Program-made: the position numbers and the translations under genes
The notes under the pieces: generated by a model
What the model was told of the DNA's origin: nothing
Database searches by the model: none
Seen by the model: only the letters and a program-made list of their open reading frames with translations
DNA from: Catonia carolina
Taxonomy: Eukaryota; Arthropoda; Insecta; Hemiptera; Achilidae
DNA: 64,000 bases
Direction of reading: 5' to 3'
Assembly (NCBI GenBank): GCA_035578175.1
Contig: JAQMRL010000003.1
Location: forward strand, 22,921,419-22,985,418
Part shown: positions 10,020 to 21,716 of the stretch, in pieces
How the letters are laid out: every line of letters starts with the position of its first letter
How positions within the stretch are numbered: the stretch's first letter is position 1

Positions 10020-12740
10020 ACACGCTTATTTAAGTGGAGGCCAAGATATCTTACTGTACCGGATTGTAAAATTTGTATACGGAGCAGATATCAAAAAACG
10101 AATTTAACATCCGATTCCTGGGTAGAAAATTATTACGTTGTCTTACCATTGTTTTTCTTTCATCGCAGACAGGCCTTCGAAGATCACACAAATATTACCT
10201 CATGTAGTCTCCTTCTTACTCCTCCAGAAGCTCTTCATCCTCTCAGATTGTTTGGCTCTCCTTTTATCAGTCCACTCCCCTCTATTAAGATCCTTCCATC
10301 TACAAGAACATTCAGTCCGAAAATTTTGTTTCTGTATTCTTTTTAATCTAGGCAATCTTTTTCTGTAATGCTGAACTTCTTGAGTTACCATTCTTTATTA
10401 GAGTTTTAATAGATTGTTTTTGGAGTTACCATTGTTTTACTAAATAAAATTTACAATTTTTCCTTATAACACATGTTCAGTTATTCTCAGGTGTTCTTTG
10501 ACTAATGATTCACACTGATGTCAACAAAATTCCTATTTTCAGCATTGATAGGTTGTATTTGTACTGTCGCGACTAGGTTTCAACGTGTAAGGTTTTGTGA
10601 GAAGTTAAAGTAAGTTTAGCAAACCGTGAAGCGCCCCGAGCTGTAGATGGTTAGTATCATATAAATGTAATACACAGCTGTAAACATTTTATAAGTAGTT
10701 ATTAGCATACCGTGGTGGGTTAATTATTATTTACAATGTCAACAAAGAACACTGTTTCTTAATTTTTATGAAAGGTTAAAAATCTTTGACCTGAATGAAA
10801 GACGAATAAATGGTTGGTGGGTTGTGAGACTTTATTAATTGACGTAAACGAGTGGTGAATAAGAAATGAAAAACGTTTCAACGATAAATAAAGTGACTTA
10901 TACGCAATTACTTAATGCTCGTTTTTTATTGATTGACCTTTCTTATTTTGAATTGTTTTAATTTTGTAGAAATTCACAGGACTGTTCCATTTGTTTTCGT
11001 TCGTCTTTCTTTCTATTCTATCTTTTATAGTTGTCCTTTGCTCTTGTCTTTCCTTGTTCTTGAACTCCTTAATTTGAGTCCCAAGGGTCGTTAATCTTGT
11101 TGAAAATCGGTCTCCCCTACTTATTTCTTTTTCGTTTTACTTTCTTTTTCCTCCTTAAACTCTTCTGCAAAATCACGCAATTTAACGGTCTCTGAAGACC
11201 GACAGATCTAAGCTCATTTCAACGATAGGCTTTAATTTCAGGCCTAATAAAACTTTTCTGATGAGATATACTATAATAAATACGTTTGGTTTATTTCTCT
11301 TTGTCTTTTTATTATTCAATTTCTTGTTTCTATAGAGAGACTTACCATAATATTTTATTGACCAACCAGGACACCTTTCGGGGAGAAAGGACCTTTCGGG
11401 GAGAAAGGTCTGGAATAAATTAATGATATTTTATAATAATATATATTAGTTATATATTATTAAGTAGGCTATAATACCCAAATTTTTATATAAGGATGTT
11501 TTATGTCCTGTTAAGTAGCCCTAATTTATAAACATTCAAAAAAGCTTTCTACTCAGCAACTTATCAGTATACTTTTACTACACGCTTTTCTTGTTTTCAA
11601 TCGACCTCTATTAAACTTTTGATCTTCATAAAAGCAATTTAAATCAGTAATCTGTATTTGAACTTCACTGATTGATCCGTTATATTTTCTGTGTTTATTC
11701 CAATTTTTTCAAGGTCCTTTCTCACTTTTTAAATCGATTGTACAACTTGCATATCATTATTCGCATCTTTGACATTCCAGACAATCATCCTGAAGCTCAG
11801 AATTGGGAATGCGCGCAGAACTAGCCTAAAAAGTATATTAATCAGTTTATGAAAACTGAATATATTTACTTCTCGCCAAGCTTGCCGTATTGAACTCGTC
11901 GTCTTTCTAGTTACAGCTAGAACAAAATGCTCTAATCGGGAATCCATATTCGGGATACCGTTATTGAACTGTGAAATCGGGACGGTCCTAATCAAACCAA
12001 GGCTTTTGGAAAAACAAATTATTTATTACATATTTGGGATTACTCTCGATAAATTACAAAACGCATAAACTTAACTGCACTTGAGGTGTTTTGATTTAAA
12101 AATTTTACTTCGTATATTTTCATTTCCATTGAGATGAATGTTTGGATCTTTAAATTTACAATAAATAAATAAATTAATTAATGCTTTCTAAATTATTATG
12201 TTTTTAATCACATCTTTTCCCTACTACATACAAGATACTGTCATAGGTACATCAACACACTACACTCTGTATAACAACCACCAAAGAATTATACACTTCT
12301 TTTCATTAAAAATTAATTAATCACACAAACCCAGAAGTAAAAATATTGTAACAACCACAACTAACAAAAAATCCGCAAAGTGAAGAAGGTGGAGTAGGCA
12401 TCTTGTATACAACACCGACGAGGGCTTGCCCCTGAATGATTTCCTCGATCAACACAAAGCCAAGAAATTTCACAATTCTTCATTTTCTTCTTACCGTGGC
12501 AATTCGCTTTGGATGTTGGGAATCATAATGGCTAACCTATCTTAATTAGTTTCTATTCGGAACAACTCCGCCAAGCTCTTAACAAACCAGACTCTTAAAT
12601 TGGCTACACAGGAAATTCTTTTTCAGCTAGGAGTTCTTTTCCTTCTATTCTTCCTTTCTGGATGCGTTGCAGTATTTTATTTATATTTTTTAATTCCTCA
12701 TGACGTGCCTGAGATACTAAAATTTACTCAATTTAATTAT
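10020..12740. other. Intronic AT-rich stretch
   Basis: No gene is recognised. An open minus-strand frame at 10200-10391 is Lys/Arg/Trp-rich but matches nothing I know, and the frame at 11729-11995 has no recognisable motif. A short palindromic tandem repeat lies at 11373-11408. Confidence 0.4.
11373..11408. repeat. Two perfect tandem copies of an 18-bp palindromic unit
   Basis: ACCTTTCGGGGAGAAAGG occurs twice without a gap. Each unit has CCTTTC/GAAAGG arms around a GGGGA loop. It stands out as GC-rich in AT-rich surroundings. Confidence 0.8.
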
Positions 12741-12749
12741 AGCCTTTTT

Positions 12750-12935
12750 TTGTACCCGAAGCGGCGAAAAAACTAACGTTTACTCCCTCATGATGGAGGC
12801 GGAGGAGGATTGTTGGACTTAATTGAGGCGTTCTCGTCCAGTACCAAGGAGGCCGCGATTGCCTACCAACCAAATCTCCCCACAGCTTGCCCACTTGATC
12901 TGACAACTGTGAACATCCTCCACCTTCCTCAGAAC
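12750..12935 (-). repeat. Repeat F, minus copy (GC-rich, A-tailed)
   Basis: The segment is unusually GC-rich and, read on the minus strand, ends GAGGGAGTAAACG, TTTTTTCGCCGCTTCGGGTA and an A run. The block around TTTTTTCGCCGCTTCGG and GAGGGAG recurs at 57850-57915 on the plus strand. The A-tail suggests the 3' end of a SINE or LINE. The 5' end and class are unknown. Confidence 0.55.
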
Positions 12936-12939
12936 TGTT

Positions 12940-15900
12940 AATATAATATTAAAAGAAAATTTAGGGCTAAAATCTAGTTCACTGTCAAAGGGGTGTGGAA
13001 GGGAATCGTAGTCTAATTACCCCCTCGCCATCACAGACCAACACTCACTTTCTCACTTTCATTGATCTCTTTCATCACCAGCTCAGGGAATTGAAGTTTT
13101 TATTTTATGAGATTGCAACAGGATTCATTTACGGTGGTAAGAGCAATTCCACTGGTTTCTTTTATCTCTTCCCTCCGCAGTCTTTACATCACCTTCTCTG
13201 CAAACTCAGTGACACACTTCCAGCTCTCTTCATCTCGCAGCGTTGCTGCCCCCACTCTCTCTGGGCTTCACAGTTCAACTTTAATTATTGAAAATTTTAA
13301 GCTCAAATTTATTAAAAAGAATTGCCTTTTAATTTTCAGTCCAACGAATCAATTTCACAGAAACCAAACAGTTTGGTTTTTTGTTTGATTTACGATTAAC
13401 TTCTTTCTACTTTATAATTCACAAATTATTGCATTAAGTTTTGTTTTTTTTTACTGAATAACCCTCTAAACATAAATTATCGTTCACATCAATTAGAGAA
13501 AAATTTTATGTAATTGTTAAGGGTAATTTAAATTCAAAATGTATTAGTAGACTAAATGTAAATAGTAGGGAAAAATTTATTTAAGTGTAGTAGTCTTGAG
13601 TGACAGCTCGTCCGGTAATTCGGCCACTATGCTCGGAAAGTACTTCGGAGACTGTGGAGCGTTCTGCTATACATGACACTTATGTATCCAGTTTTCTTCC
13701 GTAATCATCATACAAAAAATTTGTTCTTACACCTTATCTTTGTATTCTACATAATTATTTTCCGGTAATGTAAATAATAACGTTAATATATTTTTAATAT
13801 AGTACGTATTTTGTGGTAGTTACAAAAAAAACTGATACAGAAAATAAATTTTCAATATGTCCATGATTTCATTGAATGCACAGAAGTTATTACGTATTTA
13901 TAGTTTTATCGATGTGAAAGTCTTACATTTCCTTGTAAGGCCTATGAAGCGTGTTATTTTTTAACAGACACAGTATAAAAATTTTAAATAATGATGATAA
14001 TACCCACTTTCATTAGTAAGCGAGAAAATGAAAACGAAAATACTTATGAAAAATGTATAAGATATAAATTTACAAAAGAAAACCAAATTGTTTTGTCTTT
14101 GATAAAAAAATAACTTTTATTAATTATTAAAGAAATAATTAGGCCTACCGTATACAAAATTCACGTTTCATATTTTCATGGATGTAAGTAATTTAATTTT
14201 ATTAAAGTTAGTACTTTAATAAAGACCTTTTAAAATCTAGTAAAAGTTTCTTGCACGCAACACTCTTTTGTAAAGTTTGTAGAGTTAATTGTCTAAAGTG
14301 TAATAATCGATTAAAAGTTGTGAACGTTATGTTCTTGGTTTACTAATTCGTCTCGTTCCTGCTACTAAATTATTTATAAGCTTTTAAAATCGTTAAAAAT
14401 TCCGACTGTTTTTTTCCTTACAAGTCTTTTATACTGTTCTACGTCTATGTTTTATAGCACTGTTATAGTTTAACCATACAAGTTTGCATTATGTATTCTA
14501 TTAATCCAGTGAAGTTATACATTTTCTGTCATGAAAGAAAACTAACTTACCCTTGCGAATTAATTCGTACAATAATACCCTACTATTTTTTTATTGACAA
14601 CTGATTTCACAGTTACATTTACGTCAGTGTTGTTTATTAAAATAAGATAAATGTACCTAAATAAACAATTTCCGTCACCATAACGACCCTTCAAAACAAA
14701 TCGAACTTTGCAACGTCATCATGATCAAACCTTTAATTCAATTATTTTTTCCTTCAAAAAGTCTTTTTACGGCTTTTACAATTTTTTATTTTTGGATTTT
14801 TTGCAGGATCCACAAAGTGTTCTCTTCAAAACCATGTAAATGTTTTTAAATCCGTTCGGTCGAACTGTGCATTAAAAAAAAAACATAATCTCCAATTTTT
14901 AAATAGGTTACATTGAACCAGGTTTTGAGTCTTAAATAGGCCTAATTATTATGATTACTTTTTTATATAAAAGAAAAATACTTCATCTTTATACCTATAT
15001 AAAAATATAATTTTTAAAATGCATACTGCAGACCTATGGGTAGGTTCTTAAAGGTCCCTTTAACCAAAAATTTAAAAGAAAAATATATTTTTTAGTTTTA
15101 TTTTTAACCCAAAATATTACGTACTTTCTATATAATAATAATTTTTATAATTTTTATTATTCTACATTTTTATAGATTGGCAAAGTTAATCCAGCATAAT
15201 TAAGTAATTTCTCAACTACCCAAAGGATTAAATTTTTACAATACTTTTTTGTTATTTCGGATAGGAATTTTTACCTTAGAAAAGGTTTAATTTATCTTAT
15301 TACGGTTTACATTAGTCGGTTTTTATTTCTTATTTAATATTGAGGTTATCTCAAGGTTTTTGAGTGATTTGTTTTAATTTAGAACTTCGACGCAAAGTTT
15401 CCGAATTTTTTCATAAGAATTATTTCAGAATCTGTTGGATGTATCAAGAAAATGTGAACTGACTGGTCTTATATGCAGTTCGCATTGTGTATCGAACAAC
15501 CTTTTAATAACAACAGGCCTACATTGCCGTTATACATAAATCTAGTAATAGAAGGAGAGCAAATAAAAAATACATTGTATTGAGTCTTTTTTTAATTTAA
15601 GTCCATAAGGTGATTTATTCACTCATGAGAGATAGAATAAATAAATTTATATATTATTCTTTTACAGAATGTATTTTAGACGTTGCTGCAATAAAACAAC
15701 ATGTTTTAATCATTGATTCCATAATTTTCTTCGATCATTGGCAGCTTAGCATTAAAATGTTTAATTTTACTGTTGACTTTATTTAAATGACAATATTATA
15801 AAAGCATTACGAAACAGCTAGTAATTTAGATTATTGAGTATTCGATGTATTAAGTAAATCCAAGTTTTTAAAATTTTAATTAATGGATTTATTAGTGATA

Positions 15901-17920
15901 TTTATGCAGAAATGATTTAAAATTTCTCTTTCTTGTAATACTCAAATAGCTTTCATAATGTTACTCTATCTGAAATATTTTCTAAAAATTGTATAAATAA
16001 AGGTGGATGGGATAAATAATACATAATAAATTTATAACGTATCAATACAGTATTATGTCAGAATATCTGTTTGAAATATAGCAAACTCAATTATCGAAAT
16101 ACGTAACTAATTAAATTCTCTGGAGACAGTATCATTGACTTATGTATTTGTGACGTCATAGCTCGGATTAATCAGTAATTCATCCCCATGAGATTATACG
16201 TAACTAGGGAAAGGGCAATTCATCCCCCCTCATCACAATCCTTTTCCAACAAACTGCCATTTCTCTGTTCTCTATAAATTGCGAGAAGTGTTAAATTAAA
16301 ATTCTGTATAACCTTTATATTCATCTTTAATTCCGTTTATTACCAATCGTTTCATAATCGTTTACATTAAACATGTTTTAACTTTAATTATTGACAGGAA
16401 ACTGATGTAATTATATCTTGTTTAAAGTCATTTGACATTTCTCATTAACGCTTCATTTAGTAATTTCAATAGGCGCTACTGCGTTAGCATTGCCCTTTTT
16501 TATCAACCTCGCCATTTTGTTTAAACAAAGAAAATAACTATTTCTTTTTGTCTTTAATTGTTATTGCGGTACTGTACAATTTCCATTTATGATATTTCAT
16601 TAAACGGATGGTGAATTTTACTTTCAGGAGAAAAAGTACTCAGTGGTACATTCTCTGTTTATAACTAGGGTAATGTCCGTCATTCAAACCAAGAAGACTC
16701 TGCTTCATTTTTGCTTTAAACGTCATACAGTTGGAAAGTTCCTTGTAGCTACGTCACGGATTAGTTGGTTGAAATTATCATCTAGTCGTTCGTGAAATTC
16801 ACTACAGAAAAATACGGTTATTTTCTTTACTGTCAGAATTTTTAAATAGTCTTGAAGAGTTTTATGGTTATACAAAAAGGAGCGCTAAAGGAAAGGCTTA
16901 AAAATTTTCACTGAGAGATCTGAATTGACTCTAATTTATTCTCTGCCGCTTCTCCAAAGACCTAGTCACCATAAATCCAATTTGGTTTCAAAAGAGTTTT
17001 GTAAGTTACAATTTTAAAATCGAGGTTTAATAATTTTTATCGAGGGTTAACTAAGCGTAAGAGTTAGCTTTTAACGGCGGTTAAGTATTGAACGTTTCGT
17101 ACACAGATGATGCTTCCAAGTTAGTCCCATGAAAATGAAAATAATGATTTTTCTTACCCTCCTTTTATTAGGGTTTATTAGTCTTGATATGAAACTTATT
17201 AATTTCTATATTACTGAATCTACAGATGGACTCTACTTTATTCTCTTCTCATTGTCTAACTTCTGGAAATGTCTATCGGCTAAATCCTGCACTAACGACT
17301 TGTCAATGTTATTTAATTGTTGTAGAACCATTTTCAGTAAAATATCTATATATCATTTAGGAATTGATATCTGTGGTGCTCATGTACAGTTTACTTACAG
17401 TATTTGGTAGTACACGTATAGCAGTAGCAAAACATTTTATTGAAATTTATAAGGGGGTTTAATGTTGCTTTTGTTGCCCGAGTAGTTCTGTACACTATTT
17501 TATTTAATATTTGTAAGCCAAACGCCCAAATAAGAATAAAAATACCTGTAAAAAAGCGTACTTTGTATCTTAACAGCACTTTAAATTTCGAAAACGGGGA
17601 AGAATTTTCCATAGATTATTCAGGTGCAGGTGCTTTGATTTTACGTGGGGACCTCACATAAATTTGCTGACCAGAAGAAATTTTATTGTATAATATAGTT
17701 GAAATTCGAAACATTTGCTCCTCTGGGGCTGAAACAAAAAAAATTGCATATTTATTTGCAAAATCAAAATTATCATTTAGATCTCGTCTGTCAAATGGAT
17801 GGAAAATGGGGTACCCACCTTAATACAATAAATATATTTATGTATCTAATTATTAAAATCATTTGCTAATTTTTAGAAAATATAATTTCTCGAGTTTTAA
17901 AAGTGCATTACTACCTCATT
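12940..17920. other. Long intronic stretch, nothing recognised
   Basis: About 5 kb of AT-rich sequence. A small GC-richer island at 13600-13680 and open frames at 12995-13388 and 17129-17410 have no recognisable domain. I see no TSD-bounded insertion here. Confidence 0.4.
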
Positions 17921-17924
17921 TATC

Positions 17925-17965
17925 CGGGTGTTCAGATTATCCGGACAAATCTAGATCAGAAAAAA
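17925..17965. repeat. Tigger-like terminal segment (fragment)
   Basis: TTATCCGGGTGTTCAGATTA followed by TCCGGACAAATC resembles the TTATCCGGA-rich ends of pogo/Tigger elements. No matching right end is seen, and the element at 18035 begins 70 bp later, possibly inside it. Confidence 0.35.
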
Positions 17966-18034
17966 TTATTTATAAAATTCCGATATTTCACATACTTCAT
18001 CTGAACAACACTGCAATCTAGATACAGTAAGGTA

Positions 18035-18923
18035 CAGTCAAACTTCTGAACAACGGACACTCGCGGGACCACAAATTTGTCCGCTAATGAGAAATATGTG
18101 TACTGTTCAAATTTCTTTATTTATATTATGTATTGGGTAATGTAACGTATTTAACAAGAATATATAAAATACAGATTATGTACGTTTATGCAATGAAAAA
18201 AAATTATTTAATACATAAGTATGTAGTATAGGTACATGTACGTTATAAAATTACCAAAAAAGAAACGTATTATTTAATATGTAATACAAAAAATATGCAT
18301 GCATGTACAGTACTTATAAGCAATCCAACATACCTTTATGTTTGTATTCCAAGATTATAAATAAATAAATTGATTACACAATTTGCACAATGCCTATAGT
18401 AATAAAATCATTTTTTGTTTTTAAGAACGCATGTTAATTTAACCACTTATGCACTCCATATTTTAAACACATATTTTTTATTTTATTTGTAACATATACT
18501 ATAAATCCTAGCTTATAAAAAACGCATTTCATTTTTGTACGTAAAAGTAGGTAATATTTCGTTGTTTTTCCTTTTCATTTAAGATCCGTGATTCGACATG
18601 CTCTTGCAGTTCGGATAATGTTTTCAACCTTCAGCATCAGCTTTATGTATAAAATATTTTTTTAAGTTTTCCAATAGCAACTAAAGAGTCAGCATTATTA
18701 CATTCATTGTACTAACATTTTTTATGGACAAATTTTGTCCGCTTTCCAGAAATTGAATTTTCAAAACCATACAAATTAACTGTCCGCGCCCGTTGTGTGG
18801 AGGGTCCGTTATTGGGAAATATTTTAGTATTGCGTCTTACTGGAAAATGCCGGGACTTATAAAATTGTCCGCTATTAGGAATCGTCCGTAATTCAGAAGT
18901 GTCCGTTAATAGAAGTTTGACTG
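18035..18923 (+). mobile_element. Non-autonomous pogo/Tigger-like element with TA duplication
   Basis: The left end CAGTCAAACTTCTGAA and the right end (read inward) CAGTCAAACTTCTATTAA form terminal inverted repeats that extend to GGACAC. TA flanks both sides (18033-18034 and 18924-18925), the target of the Tc1/mariner superfamily, and CAGT ends are typical of pogo/Tigger. The 889-bp body has no transposase frame. Its right half repeats the GTCCGYTATT-type motif several times (18780-18910) as subterminal repeats. Confidence 0.75.
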
Positions 18924-18925
18924 TA

Positions 18926-20819
18926 TATACAATGTATAACCCGTACACTATTTTAAACTTATCAAAGTTTAAGTGCTAAAAGTGTTCAGTTACAGTGTGT
19001 ACTGTTTTTTTACAGCATTAGTGCCTCGAGCTAAAGATCACAGGCATTTAGCTGTATTTTTATGGTGAGTGTCGCTGGATAACATCATAGCGTAGCCTAC
19101 TTGAAGCAGAAGCCCGACACCACACCGGCTAAACTTATAATGCGGAAACTATTTCTTGATCGTGCTATTTATAAACCATTAAAAAGTAAAACAGGACAAA
19201 ATAAATTATTACTTGGTAAAAAAGTACTTGTTGATATTTGTAAAATATTTATAAACTTACTAGTCGTATTTTCCACGCGCTACTACGCCTACAAAAATCG
19301 AATTTAAAGAGAACTCGTTACAACAATTCTATGCTCTTTTTTATTGAGAAAAATAACTTAAAATCATCAGTCTTTATTATTTGTATTTTGTTTTAAACAT
19401 CTGTATTTTAAAGGTTGAACATCTTATTTCGAAACATCGAACACTACAAAGTCCCCAACTGTCTTTCTACCGATAGGATTGAGGTTTTAAAAAGCATAAA
19501 ACCTGCTCCAGAAACTGAGTAATAGATAAAATTTTATTTAAATTGGGTGATCAGTCTAGGAATCTTTATGGTACAAACAAATATTCATTTACATATAATA
19601 TAGACTGTCATTTCTGTTCGAAAAAAATATAAATAAACGGTAAGTTATCCCATTGCATTTTGTTTTTTCGATTTTCCGTTGCTTCCGATTTGGAGTATGG
19701 ATCTGGATTTTTTATTTTCTCGATCGCTTCTTCTCCCGATCAGTCTGAATAAACGAAGTAGTATATTAACATCAAATATTGTTTTATTTTTTTTCAGAAT
19801 GCGTGTACAGTTTTTGAAACTCCTTAAGCAAATTTTAAAGCCCAATGTTTTATAAATTGTCAAGATTTGTTAATTGTCTTGGGTTGTAGATTTCCAGAAC
19901 GTCAAAGAAAGAAGGATTTTCGGTCTGGTGGTTTAGAAATCCGAAGCAGCGTTGAATTATTGAAAATCTTCAACTGTTACTGTATTTTAAGAGTTTAATT
20001 CCATAAAATAGTATAATAATATAAATAAGAATTGATGATGTTTTATAACAGGTTATACATTTTAAGAGAAGATAAAAACAATGCCTGGTACAAAAATAAA
20101 AGTACTCGTATAGCTTACAAAAAACCGTTGAAACATAAATACCTGAAATCCACACTTTAATTATTGTAAATTAGACATTTTCGTCATGCGAGACTAATTT
20201 CAAAAGAATTTGGATTCGTTCAATAAACGCCGACAGATATGATACAGAAATTAATTAAAATCGAGCAACTCTTAATTAATTCTGTAGTTATTTATGCACG
20301 AGAGAGAAAATATGCACAAATTCTTTAACGAAATATTTTCCATTGACTATTTTGTGTTAAATTTTAACTATAACCTGTTAAATTTTGAAACATAAAATCA
20401 GTATTAATTAAATTTCAGTTAAAATATGATGTTCGTTTCAGTGTACATCTTTTAGCTTATGATAGTAATTAGGATAACGAGCATTGTGTAATTAATTAGG
20501 GTTTTGCCAATTAATTAATATTATAATTACAGAAGCCACGTATATACGATATATCCAATTAATTAAATCTGTATATCATTTAGGCTGTGTCAGTAAAAAT
20601 AAAGATTCATAACAAATTGCCTAGCATTAACAATCTTCGTAAAGGACTATAATTTGAGTAGTACGCTCGAGTGGTTGATTAAATTAAATTATAATTATAT
20701 TAAAAATTTTCCAACAGATATTTCTTCATCAATTCGTTTTCCACTGTAAAGTAGTATACCATTTACAATACAAATAACAATTACCACTTCGTTATATGAA
20801 AGGAGACTTACTTCGAACA
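18926..20819. other. Intronic stretch, nothing recognised
   Basis: Short open frames (19101-19307, 19645-19863) have no recognisable motifs or shared copies elsewhere in the window. Confidence 0.4.
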
Positions 20820-20823
20820 GTAT

Positions 20824-21712
20824 TGTGACACATATCTAAGGTCCGTTTAGGTAAAAGAAATAATTACTACACTATAGTTTAAAATTACAAGTATTTATTA
20901 TACTATAAACTACAATTAATGATGTTACTTAAATCTACGAATGAATTACAATATTACTAGAATTAAATTCCTTAAAATAAATAACAAACTAATTGCAATA
21001 AATTGATAACATTAAATTAACTAAATCCTACTTAGAAACGATAACAAATAAGTGTTAGTCAATTACACAGTGTATGTTGACCTTCATTAAAGATGACCTT
21101 CATTAAAGACTAAAATGAACTTCAAAACGGCTCTTATGAAGCTTCTTATGTAGATGAAGCTATGGAAGTCACGATAAGGACAGAGATTTTCGATATAATA
21201 ATAAAAATACAAGTTGTTACAACCCATTACAATTGAATAAAATGGCTACAAAAAGAGCCAATTATTTTATTAAACATTATTTTCCTTTGTTTGCACCACT
21301 ACATATATGATAATGAACAGCCAAAACAAAACAAATTAAATATAAAACTCACCTCAGAGTATTACATTCATTATACTTGCGTCTCCGAGGGAGACGAAAG
21401 ATTTTGAATGAATGTAATAATCTGAGTTGAGTTTTATATTTAATTTGTTTTGTTTTGGCTGTTCATTATCATATATGTAAAGAGCCAATTATTTAAATAT
21501 ATACCGACCTTTATCTAAATCTTAAGTTCTAAAACTAAGTTAAGAACCGATTACAATAGCCATTACAACAATAAACCTGTACTAACCTTTTATACTACAT
21601 AATATTTCTAATTATTTCTTGGAAACCCTATTTATTATTTACATTAACACTTCTTAAATCTCGGTCCTCCTCGAGAATTCTCGAACACACTTTCCGTTTA
21701 GATATTGTCACA
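20824..21712 (-). mobile_element. Solo LTR (family LTR-1), copy 2
   Basis: The plus strand reads TGTGACACATATCTAAGG at the left and GATATTGTCACA at the right. The 4-bp direct repeat GTAT lies on both sides (20820-20823, 21713-21716). Read on the minus strand, its 5' end (TGTGACAATATCTAAACGG then GTGTTCGAGAATTCTCGAGG) is nearly identical to the LTR at 39707-40277, and its 3' end matches the LTR at 161-926. The 889 bp include a foldback insertion (21301-21478). Without that and one flanking repeat the LTR would be about 660 bp. No internal region is present. Confidence 0.85.
21301..21478. mobile_element. Foldback/MITE-like hairpin inside the LTR
   Basis: Two 72-base arms (21301-21372 and 21407-21478) are inverted repeats with only about two mismatches. 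The 34-base loop contains a second perfect hairpin, CGTCTCC-GAG-GGAGACG, at 21380-21396. The 16-bp sequence AAAGAGCCAATTATTT occurs at 21252-21267 and again at 21479-21494. The right copy abuts the hairpin directly, but the left copy is separated from it by about 33 bases. The transcript of either strand would fold into a long near-perfect stem. The element class is unknown. Confidence 0.8.
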
Positions 21713-21716
21713 GTAT

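Noticed and set aside
10200..10391. Basic minus-strand open frame that might be a LINE gag fragment
   Set aside because: No CCHC knuckle or other motif; too short to call.
17440..17661. Plus-strand open frame of 73 codons with an otherwise protein-like composition
   Set aside because: No recognisable motif, no splice sites fitting the host exon phases, and an equally long frame on the other strand.
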